A stretch of DNA of 30,138 nucleotides from CAZXIC01 sp964640195 (GTDB taxonomy: Archaea > Iainarchaeota > Iainarchaeia > Iainarchaeales > GCA-2688035). How positions within the stretch are numbered: position 1 is the first letter of the stretch; each line of letters starts with the position of its first letter. The position numbers and the translations under genes are program-made. This document shows, piece after piece, positions 16,300-23,573 of this stretch. The notes beneath the pieces are model-generated. The model was given only the letters and a program-made list of their open reading frames with translations, was not told the DNA's origin and made no database searches. The DNA lies in the NCBI GenBank assembly GCA_964640195.1, contig CAZXIC010000012.1:1-30138 (forward strand). Reading direction: 5' to 3'.

Positions 16300-17390
16300 T
16301 AATCAATGCACCTCCTGTAAAACGGCATCTCAACAACCTTTGCCCTCACTTTCCTCCCCCTAATGTCAACCTCAAATTCTGCTCCAGCCGCACCCAAAGC
16401 AGCGCTAATATAACAAAACCCGATACTTTTTTTTAATGTTGGTGCAAAGCTGCCGGATGTCACAACCCCTGCATTCTTGCCATTGCACAGGATTTTGCTC
16501 CCGTGCCTTGCAATGCCCCTTCCAATAAGCTCGAAGCCAACCAGCTTCTCTTTAATGCCAGCCTGCCTCTGCTTCAACAGCTCTTTCTTGCCCACAAATT
16601 CCTTTCCCCATGAAACGATTTTTTCGTAAGGGCATTGGAGAATGCTATGCCCTGAGTCAATGTCCTGCCCGTACAAAAGCACCCCAGCCTCCAGCCTCAA
16701 AGTGTCCCTTGCAGCAAGGCCGCAGGGAACAAGCCCAAAGCGCTTTCCAGCTTCAGCCAGCCCGCTCCAGACCTTTTCAGCGTTGCCCGCGTCAAAATAC
16801 AGTTCAAACCCGTCTTCTCCTGTGTAGCCGCTCCTGCTTGCAACGCATTCAGCCTCAGCAACTTTTATTTCCCCGAAATTATAATAACTGATTTCACGCA
16901 AATCCTTTCCAGACAGCTGCTGCAGAACCGCTTCTGCCTTCGGGCCCTGCAAATCAAGCTTTGCTGTATGCTTCCTCAAGCCCCTCACCCTCACATTCAT
17001 CCCCTTCCCGTGCTTCTGCACCCAGCGCAGGTCGTTTTCATAGGGCGCTGCATTAACAACAAGCCAGAACTTTTCCGCAGAGAATTTGTAAACAGTCAAG
17101 TCATCCAGGATGCCGCCGTTTTCGTTGCACATCACAGCCAGGCGCATTTCTCCTTGCTGCATTCCAGCAATGTCCCTTACAACAACTCGCTGTATCAATT
17201 GCTTCGCGTCCTTTCCCTCAACCATGATTTCGCCCATGTGCGAGACATCAAACAAGCCGCATTTTTCCCGCACTGCGTTGTGCTCTGCAACTGGCGTAGT
17301 ATAGTAAAGGGGCAGCAGCCAGCCGTGGAAATCAGCCATTGTTGCACCCAGCTTCCTGTGCACCTCGTATAAGGCTGTCTTGTTTGGCAT
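16299..17390 (-). CDS. gcvT: Glycine cleavage T protein (aminomethyltransferase)
   Basis: GcvT moves the one-carbon unit from aminomethyl-GcvH to tetrahydrofolate, releasing ammonia. The 363-residue protein shows FHGWLLPLYY, GLFDVSHMGEI, and YTGEDGFELYF. I start at ATG 17390 (MPNKTALYE), because a TATA box lies at the leaderless distance and the N-terminus is then canonical; the seven extra upstream codons have no support. It heads the run gcvT-gcvH-gcvPA-gcvPB-thrC-lipA-lplB-lplA. The L-protein (dihydrolipoyl dehydrogenase) gene is not in the window. Confidence 0.96.
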   Translation of the reverse strand: MPNKTALYEVHRKLGATMADFHGWLLPLYYTTPVAEHNAVREKCGLFDVSHMGEIMVEGKDAKQLIQRVVVRDIAGMQQGEMRLAVMCNENGGILDDLTVYKFSAEKFWLVVNAAPYENDLRWVQKHGKGMNVRVRGLRKHTAKLDLQGPKAEAVLQQLSGKDLREISYYNFGEIKVAEAECVASRSGYTGEDGFELYFDAGNAEKVWSGLAEAGKRFGLVPCGLAARDTLRLEAGVLLYGQDIDSGHSILQCPYEKIVSWGKEFVGKKELLKQRQAGIKEKLVGFELIGRGIARHGSKILCNGKNAGVVTSGSFAPTLKKSIGFCYISAALGAAGAEFEVDIRGRKVRAKVVEMPFYRRCID

Positions 17391-17415
17391 GCAAACGAAA
17401 ATAAAATGCAAAAAG

Positions 17416-17423
17416 GTTTAAAG
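17416..17423 (-). promoter_or_regulatory. TATA box for the glycine cleavage operon
   Basis: The minus strand reads CTTTAAAC, centred about 30 bases before the gcvT ATG. Confidence 0.5.
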
Positions 17424-17568
17424 CGGTTGCAGCAACTGGAAAAGGTTGGTTCATCGGCATTGCCGCAAAACAGTGGGTGTTAACCTCATCATTGCCTTAC
17501 ACATCGTATGGTAATGATTGCTTAAAATTATCGGTTTTTTGCTTCACCGGAAATACACTCTCCCGAAT
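17424..17568. other. Largest non-coding stretch, between divergent operons
   Basis: This is the core of a 224-base gap between gcvT and the DUF488 gene, the largest in the window. It holds a TATA-like box at each end. Between these I see no tRNA, strong hairpin or conserved element. Confidence 0.4.
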
Positions 17569-17570
17569 AG

Positions 17571-17578
17571 TTTATTAA
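17571..17578 (+). promoter_or_regulatory. TATA-like box for the DUF488 module
   Basis: TTTATTAA is centred about 40 bases before ATG 17615, predicting a leader of about 15 bases that contains AGGTAG. Confidence 0.4.
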
Positions 17579-17614
17579 TGACTTTTTGCCTTGTATTTGG
17601 TAGTAGGTAGTATC

Positions 17615-18445
17615 ATGATATACAATAGGCAGAAGCTTTTGCTGCGAGTAGTTAAGGCTTTGTCCGAGAAGGGTATTTCGTCCAGGACTTATTTAGTGAA
17701 GGCCATGTTCTTGTTGAGGCAGAGGCTTGGCTTTGAAAGCGTCGGCTATGATTTTTTTCCTTACAAGTACGGGCCTTTTTCGAACGTGATTTATGAGGAC
17801 TTTGACGCGCTTGAGGAAGAGGGCCTGTTTGATAAGGATGCGTTGTGCTTGACTGGGAAAGGGAAAAGGTTTGTTGGCTCTTTGGATGAAAGCGAAGAGG
17901 TTGCCTCTGAATTAAATAGGGTTCTTTCTGATTTTCCCAGCACTTTTAAAATCAGGTCTTTTGTTTATGAAAATTATCCTGAGTTTACCGTTCGCAGCAC
18001 TTCCTTGAAGAAGAAGCCTGTGAGGGAGCGGGGCATTTGTTCGATTGGCTATGAGGGCAAGACCATTGATGCTTTTTTGAATGAGTTAACCCAGCATAAT
18101 GTTTCCCTGCTTGTTGATGTTAGGAGAAATGCTTTTAGCATGAAGAAGGGCTTTTCCAAGAACCAATTGAATTATTATCTGGAGAAGGCCGGGATTGGTT
18201 ACCTGCATGTTCCCGAGCTTGGCATTGAAGCCGGGAAAAGGAAAGACTTGGATTCCAAGGCTGACTATAAGGCGCTGTTTAGGGCGTATAGGAAAACCTT
18301 GCCTTCTAAAAAGGAAAAAATTGAAGAGCTTAAGAAGTTAGGAAAAGAGAATAAGGTTTCTTTGATGTGTTTTGAAGCTGACAAGAATTTTTGCCATCGC
18401 GGTGTCTTAAGCGACTTTTTAGGGGAAGAGGTTGTTCACATTTGA
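17615..18445 (+). CDS. Winged-helix-like domain fused to DUF488
   Basis: This 276-residue protein has two parts. Residues ~1-95 resemble a winged-helix/YwgA- or Panacea-like fold: a YLVKAMFLL helix, FFPYKYGPFS, LEEEGLF, and a LTGKGKRFV wing. Residues ~139-276 are a DUF488 domain: SIGYEGKTIDAF, LLVDVRR, GFSKNQL, HVPELG, and the C-terminal CFEADKNFCHR with two cysteines and a histidine. The biochemical function of DUF488 is not established to my knowledge; the fold suggests a small-molecule, thiol or nucleic-acid reaction centre. ATG 17615 is the first in-frame ATG, with AGGTAG upstream. It overlaps the next gene by four bases. By eye it is richer in TTG, TTT and GTT codons than its neighbours, which hints at transfer. 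Confidence 0.85.
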   Translation: MIYNRQKLLLRVVKALSEKGISSRTYLVKAMFLLRQRLGFESVGYDFFPYKYGPFSNVIYEDFDALEEEGLFDKDALCLTGKGKRFVGSLDESEEVASELNRVLSDFPSTFKIRSFVYENYPEFTVRSTSLKKKPVRERGICSIGYEGKTIDAFLNELTQHNVSLLVDVRRNAFSMKKGFSKNQLNYYLEKAGIGYLHVPELGIEAGKRKDLDSKADYKALFRAYRKTLPSKKEKIEELKKLGKENKVSLMCFEADKNFCHRGVLSDFLGEEVVHI

Positions 18446-19212
18446 AGGAAAAAATTCTCATTCTGACAAAGACATATCCAAACCTTAGCAGGAAGTATGT
18501 TGAAACAGTCTGCGTTGCAGGCATTACTGACAAGGGAGAGTGGAGACGCCTTTACCCTGTTCCCTTCAGGAAGCTGCCTTTCAACCAGCGTTTCAAGAAG
18601 TTTGACTGGATTGAGGCTGACACCACAAAGAACACGAAGGAGAAGCTGCAGCGAAAAGAGTCTTACAAGGTTGACGCTGATTCCATAAAAGTTTTGGGCA
18701 ATGTTGGAACCGGTGCAAACAGGGATTGGAAGGAAAGGAACAAGCTTTTGCTGCCTCTTGCAAACAAGTCTCTTGAAGAACTTGAAGTGTTGAAGAAAAC
18801 CAAGAAAGTTTCCCTTGGCTTGATTAAGCCCGCTGAGCTAATGGATTTTACTTTGACTTCCATTGATGAGTGCCGTGACTGGGAAAAGGATTTGATTGAG
18901 GGCACGCAAAAAACACTTTCTGGGATTTACAAGTCTCCCTTGGATAAGATTCCATGGAAATTTTCTTACGTTTTCAAATGCAAGGATTCCGATTGTTCGG
19001 GCCACTCCATAATGTGCGAGGACTGGGAGCTGCTGGAGTCATGGCGCTCCTGGAAAAAGAAGTATCCAACCGAGCAAGTTTTGTGGAAAAAAATAAAACA
19101 AAAATTCTTTGATGAAATGAAGGAAAAGAAAAATCTTCACTTCATTGTAGGAACAGAATCCAGGTTCAACAAGTTCCTGATAGTGGGCCTCTATTACCCG
19201 CCGAAACAGTAG
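18442..19212 (+). CDS. Dual-OB-domain-like protein, partner of the DUF488 gene
   Basis: The sequence resembles proteins annotated as dual OB domain-containing (DuOB), a match made from memory of the family pattern. The N-terminal part has ILTKTYPNLSRKYVETVC, AGITDKGEWRRLYPV and FDWIEAD. The C-terminal part has a WKFSYVFKC segment, then C180, C185, H188 and C192 spaced like a metal site, followed by EDWEL; it ends with FIVGTESRFNKFLIVGLYYPP. I start at TTG 18442 (256 residues) because conserved sequence begins there and TTGA overlaps the DUF488 stop, with GAGGTT upstream. The tight overlap implies a shared complex or pathway. Nucleic-acid binding is likely for OB folds; the role is unknown. 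Confidence 0.8.
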   Translation: MKEKILILTKTYPNLSRKYVETVCVAGITDKGEWRRLYPVPFRKLPFNQRFKKFDWIEADTTKNTKEKLQRKESYKVDADSIKVLGNVGTGANRDWKERNKLLLPLANKSLEELEVLKKTKKVSLGLIKPAELMDFTLTSIDECRDWEKDLIEGTQKTLSGIYKSPLDKIPWKFSYVFKCKDSDCSGHSIMCEDWELLESWRSWKKKYPTEQVLWKKIKQKFFDEMKEKKNLHFIVGTESRFNKFLIVGLYYPPKQ

Positions 19213-19222
19213 TCTGTCATTT

Positions 19223-19258
19223 TTAGGCTGACAAAAGCCAGTAAGACAGTTAGCCTAA
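19223..19258 (+). terminator. Stem-loop after the DUF488 module
   Basis: TTAGGCTGAC at 19223-19232 pairs with GTTAGCCTAA at 19249-19258 (one G-U pair), with a 16-base loop. T-rich sequence (TTATTCTTTTTCG) follows. It begins 11 bases after the stop of the second gene and lies between convergent operons. Confidence 0.5.
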
Positions 19259-19325
19259 CATTATTCTTTTTCGTGTTTGAGCCAGGCATCAATACTAGCC
19301 AGCTGCCATGCTTCCGCTTCTTTTT

Positions 19326-20501
19326 TCATTCTTCCATTATTTTGGGGTATTTTTTCAGATAGTATTGCAGGGCGATTGGGAATGCGAAGGTTGTTATCAG
19401 TGACATGGCGACGATTGCAGTGTACAGTTCGATTGGGAAGTTTGGGATGTTTTGCCTTGCAACTTCTGCTATAACAAGCTCGATTACGCCCCTTGAATTC
19501 ATTCCCCAGCCGACAAGCATCAGCTGGTTTGTTTTGAGTTTGGTGAAGGGCTTTGCTGCCAGGGTGCCCAGCATCTTTCCTATGAATCCAAGCAGCACGA
19601 CCGTTAAAATCAGTAGGGGATAGAGGCCAAATGCCTGCAGGTTGAAGTTTAGGCCTATCTGCAAGTAGAAGAAGGGGATAACCAGCCCAAATGTAACTAT
19701 CTTTAGGTTGCTTTCAACAGCGTGCTCTACTTTTTGTGATTTGAACGCCTTTTGAAGCAGGAGCCCGGCAATAAGCGCGCCGATAATGGGTCCCAGCGAG
19801 AGGCTGCTTGACAAGAGTGCGATTCCAAGCCCGAGGATTATGGTTAAGGTGAAATATTTCTCGCTGCTGCCGCCCTTGAACAGTCCGACAAAGCGGGGAA
19901 TAAACTTCAGGGCAATGAAAACCACTGCAAAGAACCCGATTATTTCAAGCGGAAGCATGATAAGCGCTTGTACGCCACCTCTACTAACCAGGACAAGCAA
20001 GAGAGCCAAAAACAGCAGTTCAAAAACGTCGTCAGCTGTTCCTGCTATAATCATTATTTCCCCTAGCTTTGTCTTTAGGGCGTTTTTCTGCATTAGTGCA
20101 ATTGACTTTGTTGCCTCCGAGGTCAGGGAGAGGCATGCGCCGAGGACAAAGGCCACTATAAGCTGCCACCCCATTATGAGCGCAAATGCAAAGCCCAAGC
20201 AAAAAGAAAACAGGACAGATGAGAACGCGATTGCCACTACATCCTTTGAACTCTTTTTTATTTTTTTCAGGTCTATTTCCAGGCCTGTCAGCATCAAAAG
20301 GAAGATTATTCCCAGCCCGGAAAGTAAAAGCAGGCTCGGCCTGGTTTCAGCAGGAAAAAGCCATGCAAATAGGGGCAGGCCAAGGAACAGGCCAGCAATG
20401 ATTTGCCCAACGATTTTTGGGAACTTTAGTTTAGAGAAGACTTCCCCAAAGACAAATGTCGCCAGAATCACAACAAAGAACAGAAGCAAGATGTCAGCCA
20501 T
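19326..20501 (-). CDS. CPA2-family cation/proton antiporter (KefB/NapA-like)
   Basis: This 391-residue protein is almost entirely hydrophobic helices (about 12). It has the family's GLEIDLKKIKK loop, a TADD motif in the helix that normally carries the ion-binding aspartates, PFFYLQIGL, and a late GMNSRGVIELV segment. It should exchange Na+ or K+ for protons across the cytoplasmic membrane. It has no TrkA-N regulatory domain. I start at ATG 20501 because the first helix begins right after it and it lies one base past the stop of the upstream gene; the frame is open to 20561. Ion specificity cannot be told from sequence. Confidence 0.88.
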   Translation of the reverse strand: MADILLLFFVVILATFVFGEVFSKLKFPKIVGQIIAGLFLGLPLFAWLFPAETRPSLLLLSGLGIIFLLMLTGLEIDLKKIKKSSKDVVAIAFSSVLFSFCLGFAFALIMGWQLIVAFVLGACLSLTSEATKSIALMQKNALKTKLGEIMIIAGTADDVFELLFLALLLVLVSRGGVQALIMLPLEIIGFFAVVFIALKFIPRFVGLFKGGSSEKYFTLTIILGLGIALLSSSLSLGPIIGALIAGLLLQKAFKSQKVEHAVESNLKIVTFGLVIPFFYLQIGLNFNLQAFGLYPLLILTVVLLGFIGKMLGTLAAKPFTKLKTNQLMLVGWGMNSRGVIELVIAEVARQNIPNFPIELYTAIVAMSLITTFAFPIALQYYLKKYPKIMEE

Positions 20502-20502
20502 T

Positions 20503-20937
20503 TTATTCCACTGCCAGAATTTCATTTGAGCGAATGTATATGAAAACCAGGATTGATGCAAGCATTACGATTGCAACAACCCGCTCTTCCGTGATGATTA
20601 GGATGCTGGGATTGGGGGAGAAAAGGTCTTGGAAAATCGCCAAGATAAATGACACTGCGATAAAAAAGAATGAGAGCAGACCAAAAAATTTTGAAGCCGT
20701 TCCCATCTTACGCCATTCAGCAAGCATGTCTGATTTGCCGGCAACTCTTTTCTTCAAAACAAGCAGCCCGGATGCCAAAAAAAGGATTCCGATTGCAGGG
20801 AAAAGAATCTCTTCTTCAAATGTGAAGCCAAAAACCCCGCTGGCTTCTATGTCCAAAAAAAGAATCAGGACAGCAAGCAAAATAAACAACAAAACGAAGG
20901 CCTTTGTTGAGTGCTTGTGCCAAAAACCTGGAACCAT
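20503..20937 (-). CDS. Small four-helix membrane protein, unknown
   Basis: I do not recognise this 144-residue protein. It has four hydrophobic segments at about 13-29, 44-62, 84-102 and 119-135, with a short acidic EEEILF stretch after the first helix and a basic loop (LKKRVAGKSD) after the second. Its stop is one base before the antiporter ATG, so both are probably co-transcribed, and a partner or regulatory role for the antiporter is possible. The ATG has a TATA-like box about 28 bases upstream, fitting a leaderless mRNA. Confidence 0.7.
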   Translation of the reverse strand: MVPGFWHKHSTKAFVLLFILLAVLILFLDIEASGVFGFTFEEEILFPAIGILFLASGLLVLKKRVAGKSDMLAEWRKMGTASKFFGLLSFFFIAVSFILAIFQDLFSPNPSILIITEERVVAIVMLASILVFIYIRSNEILAVE

Positions 20938-20960
20938 AACCCTAATAGGGCAAAGTATTA

Positions 20961-20968
20961 CTTAATTA
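20961..20968 (-). promoter_or_regulatory. TATA-like box for the antiporter operon
   Basis: The minus strand reads TAATTAAG, centred about 28 bases before ATG 20937. Confidence 0.4.
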
Positions 20969-21064
20969 TTTCGTCCAGTGTTGATATCCGCCCCTTATTT
21001 TTCTTCAACTGGAAACCAAGCAGTATGTTAGCGTGGCATCACATGCGTCGCTTCCTTGCCCCCC

Positions 21065-21334
21065 TTATTTTAAAAGCCCTTTCTCTTTAAGCGCCTGCTC
21101 TATCCGCTGCCTGTCAAAGCCCTCTATTATTGCCCCTTCAATGTCAACCAATGGAATCATGACTTCCCTGCTTCCCTCCTGCCTTATGCTTCTCCTTTTT
21201 TCAACCATCTCCCTTGCCCTTTCCTTGTCCTCAACAACATTGTATTCCTCAAAGGGAACATTATGCCTGCGCAGTACAGCCTTTGCAGCAGCGCACTTCG
21301 GGCAATTCGGCATGGAATAAACAATTACAGCCAT
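21065..21334 (-). CDS. Glutaredoxin-like thiol oxidoreductase
   Basis: An 89-residue thioredoxin-fold protein with a CPKC active site right after the first strand (VIVYSMPNCPKC), a MIPLVDI cis-proline segment and an IIEGFDRQRIEQ end, as in glutaredoxin-family redoxins. The charged middle (EDKERAREMVEKRRS) replaces the shorter loop of classical glutaredoxins. It probably reduces disulfides or carries electrons to a partner enzyme; the partner is not evident. I start at ATG 21334, which has a TATA box at the leaderless distance; the frame is open two codons further to a TTG. Confidence 0.85.
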   Translation of the reverse strand: MAVIVYSMPNCPKCAAAKAVLRRHNVPFEEYNVVEDKERAREMVEKRRSIRQEGSREVMIPLVDIEGAIIEGFDRQRIEQALKEKGLLK

Positions 21335-21351
21335 AGCCAATTGGAATAGCG

Positions 21352-21366
21352 AAAACTATTTAATAA
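21352..21366. promoter_or_regulatory. Shared TATA region between glutaredoxin and purN
   Basis: An AT-rich run containing ATTTAATAAAT serves both directions. On the minus strand it lies about 24 bases before the glutaredoxin ATG; on the plus strand it predicts initiation near 21388, just upstream of the purN ribosome binding site. Confidence 0.45.
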
Positions 21367-21389
21367 ATTGTCCAATCAAATAACAATAT

Positions 21390-21393
21390 GGTG
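21390..21393 (+). promoter_or_regulatory. GGTG ribosome binding site deciding the purN start
   Basis: GGTG lies seven bases before TTG 21401. The nearby ATG at 21388 is out of frame and is followed by a stop after six codons. Confidence 0.45.
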
Positions 21394-21400
21394 GGCTTCG

Positions 21401-22018
21401 TTGGCTGAGCTGGTTCTGGGCATTCTTGCAAGCACCAGAGGAACAGACATGGAAGGCTTGATTGACGCAATTGGGCAAAAGCGGCTGGATGCAAGGATTG
21501 CGTGCGTTATAAGCAACAAAAAAGAGGCGTTTGCCCTTGAAAGGGCAAGAAAACACAGCATTGAAGCGATTTTCCTTGACCCGAAAGGGTTTGATTCAAA
21601 GGAAGCATTCGATGAGCAGCTTGTAAAGCTGCTGAATGAAAGGAAAGTACAGCTCGTTCTTTTGATTGGATACAACAAGTTTTTGAGCGAACCCTTCCTG
21701 CGTGCGTTTAAGAACAGGGCAATGAACATACACCCAAGCCTGCTGCCGGCATTCAAGGGCTGGGACAAAAATGTGCACCAGGAAGTGCTTGATACGGGAT
21801 GCAAGGTTTCAGGCTGCACCTTGTTCTTTGTCAGTGCCGAGCCAGACGCAGGGCCGATAATAGGGCAGAAGGCTGTTGCTGTTGCGGAGGATGAAACCGT
21901 TGACAGCCTGAAGGAAAAGGTGCAAAAAGCGGAGCAGGAAATAATCCTTGAGGCTGTAAGGCTTTTTGCAGCTGGAAAAATAAAAGTTGATGGAAAAAAG
22001 GTGCATATCATTGGATAA
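21401..22018 (+). CDS. purN: Phosphoribosylglycinamide formyltransferase (PurN)
   Basis: PurN transfers formyl from 10-formyl-THF to GAR. The 205-residue protein has the N-terminal phosphate-binding strand-loop (GILASTRGTDMEGL), the catalytic NIHPSLLPAFKG with Asn and His, and EPDAGPII with the catalytic aspartate. The start is TTG 21401, chosen because no in-frame ATG precedes the first strand and a GGTG site fits. It overlaps purH by eight bases. A folate-dependent PurN together with PurH is the bacterial way; archaea often use formate-dependent PurT/PurP instead. Confidence 0.93.
   Translation: MAELVLGILASTRGTDMEGLIDAIGQKRLDARIACVISNKKEAFALERARKHSIEAIFLDPKGFDSKEAFDEQLVKLLNERKVQLVLLIGYNKFLSEPFLRAFKNRAMNIHPSLLPAFKGWDKNVHQEVLDTGCKVSGCTLFFVSAEPDAGPIIGQKAVAVAEDETVDSLKEKVQKAEQEIILEAVRLFAAGKIKVDGKKVHIIG
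22000..22003 (+). promoter_or_regulatory. GGTG ribosome binding site deciding the purH start
   Basis: GGTG inside the end of purN lies seven bases before TTG 22011. It favours this start over ATG 21990, which has no such site. Confidence 0.45.
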
Positions 22019-23573
22019 CCTGAAAATAAGGACAGCGCTGCTGAGCGTAACAGATAAGCAGGGATTACAGCAGTTTGCCAGGCAGCTGCACGGCTTGGGC
22101 ATTGAGCTGGTTGCAAGCGGCGGAACTTCCAGCAAAATCAGGGAAGCAAAGGTTCCGGTAAAGAAAATTGAAAGCATTACGCGCTTTCCTGAAATGCTTG
22201 GCGGCAGGGTCAAAACGCTGCACCCGCGCGTTCACGCGGCGATTCTTGCAGACAAGAGCAACAGGGAGCACATGCAGACCCTGAGGAAGCACGGCATAAA
22301 GCCTATTGATTTGGTTGTTGTGAACCTTTACAGGTTCATGGAAACGGCTGGGAAAAGCAGGGTTCCGATTGAGGAAGCAATTGAGGGCATTGACATCGGA
22401 GGCCCGGCAATGGTCAGGGCAGCGGCAAAGAATTATGCAAGCGTTGCAATCGCCACATCCCCGGAACAGTATGCTTCAATCATTGACGAGCTGAGGAGGA
22501 ACAACTGCTGCATTTCACTGCACAGCAGGGAGAGGCTGGCTGCAAAAGCCTTTGAGCTCACTGCAGCATATGATTCAACCATAAGCCATTTCCTGCACAA
22601 CAGGTTTTTCGGGAAAAGGCACTTCCCAGAGAGGTTAAGCCTCACTTTTGAAAAAATCCAGGATTTAAGATACGGCGAGAACTGGCACCAGAAGGCAGCC
22701 TTTTACAGGGAACCGCTTTCAAGGAAGGCAAGCGTTGCTGCCGCAAAGCAGCTGCAGGGAAAAGAGCTGAGCTTCAACAACATCAACGATGCGAATGCCG
22801 CAATTGAACTGGTGAAAGAGTTCAAGGAGCCGACAGTAGCATTGATAAAGCATGCAAACCCCTGCGGCGTTGCCTCTGACGCTGGAATCTCGTCTGCCTT
22901 CAGAATGGCTTTTGCCTGCGACAAGACAAGCGCTTTTGGCAGCATCATTGCATTGAACAGGCGCTGCGACGCAAAGACAGCGGGGCAGATTGCGTCTTTT
23001 TTTAATGAAGCGGTAATCGCGCCGGCTTTTGACAAAAAGGCACTTGAGATTCTGGGGAAAAAGCCAAACCTGCGCGTTCTGCTGCTGCCCGGGATTGACA
23101 TGCCGCACAAATTGCGCGGGATTGATTTCAGGGCAGTGGAAGGCGGTGCCCTTGTGCAGACGCTTGACGCGCACAGGCTCGGCAGGCACGACTGCAAGGT
23201 TGTTTCAAGGCGGAAGCCCTCGCAGAACGAGATGGGTGATTTGCTGTTTGCCTGGAGCGTTGCAAAGTATGCGAAAAGCAACGCAATCGTGCTCACAAAG
23301 AACAAGGCAACTGTCGGCATTGGCGCAGGGCAGATGTCGAGGATTGACGCAACCGAAATTGCAATCAAAAAGTCAGCTGGGAAATGCAGGGGAAGCGCGC
23401 TTGCATCAGACGCTTTCTTCCCCTTCAGGGACAACGTGGACAAGGCAGCAAAGGCAGGCATCACTGCAATAATCCAGCCAGGGGGCAGCGTCAGGGACAA
23501 AGAGATAATAAGGGCAGCAGACGAGCACAAAATCGCGATGGTTTTCACAGGCGTCAGGCACTTCAGGCATTAA
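22011..23573 (+). CDS. purH: Bifunctional AICAR formyltransferase / IMP cyclohydrolase
   Basis: PurH performs the last two steps to IMP. The 520-residue protein has the N-terminal methylglyoxal-synthase-like cyclohydrolase domain (ALLSVTDKQGL, LVASGGTSSKI, GGRVKTLHPRVHA, IDIGGPAMVRAAAKN). The C-terminal transformylase domain has LRYGENWHQKA, the catalytic KHANPCGVA, FGSIIALN, and the end signature IQPGGSVRDKEII followed by VFTGVRHFRH. Both domains look intact. TTG 22011 is favoured by its ribosome binding site. The gene is coupled to purN. Full-length PurH is uncommon in archaea, which often use PurP and PurO. The 3' end overlaps the opposite-strand reductase gene by 11 bases. Confidence 0.97.
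   Translation: MDNLKIRTALLSVTDKQGLQQFARQLHGLGIELVASGGTSSKIREAKVPVKKIESITRFPEMLGGRVKTLHPRVHAAILADKSNREHMQTLRKHGIKPIDLVVVNLYRFMETAGKSRVPIEEAIEGIDIGGPAMVRAAAKNYASVAIATSPEQYASIIDELRRNNCCISLHSRERLAAKAFELTAAYDSTISHFLHNRFFGKRHFPERLSLTFEKIQDLRYGENWHQKAAFYREPLSRKASVAAAKQLQGKELSFNNINDANAAIELVKEFKEPTVALIKHANPCGVASDAGISSAFRMAFACDKTSAFGSIIALNRRCDAKTAGQIASFFNEAVIAPAFDKKALEILGKKPNLRVLLLPGIDMPHKLRGIDFRAVEGGALVQTLDAHRLGRHDCKVVSRRKPSQNEMGDLLFAWSVAKYAKSNAIVLTKNKATVGIGAGQMSRIDATEIAIKKSAGKCRGSALASDAFFPFRDNVDKAAKAGITAIIQPGGSVRDKEIIRAADEHKIAMVFTGVRHFRH

Noticed and set aside
17406..17483. Plus-strand 25-codon frame between gcvT and the DUF488 gene
   Set aside because: It starts inside the gcvT promoter region, has no ribosome binding site or own promoter, and its length is expected by chance.
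20940..20950. Palindrome CCCTAATAGGG just before the small membrane-protein ATG, as a possible operator
   Set aside because: Five-base arms occur by chance many times in 30 kb, and no second copy or matching regulator was seen.
20974..21013. Inverted repeat TCCAGT...ACTGGA downstream of glutaredoxin
   Set aside because: Short arms with a bulge and a long loop, with no T-run on the minus strand; not convincing as a terminator or RNA gene.
21014..21064. Possible C/D-box small RNA near GTGATGC on the minus strand
   Set aside because: There is no D box (CTGA) at a suitable distance and the C box is imperfect.
21338..21340. TTG at 21340 as start of glutaredoxin
   Set aside because: The ATG two codons downstream fits the TATA spacing and the usual short N-terminus.
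22703..23548. 281-codon minus-strand open frame inside purH
   Set aside because: It is antisense to an intact, strongly conserved purH and its translation resembles no protein family; such long antisense frames recur here under several real genes.
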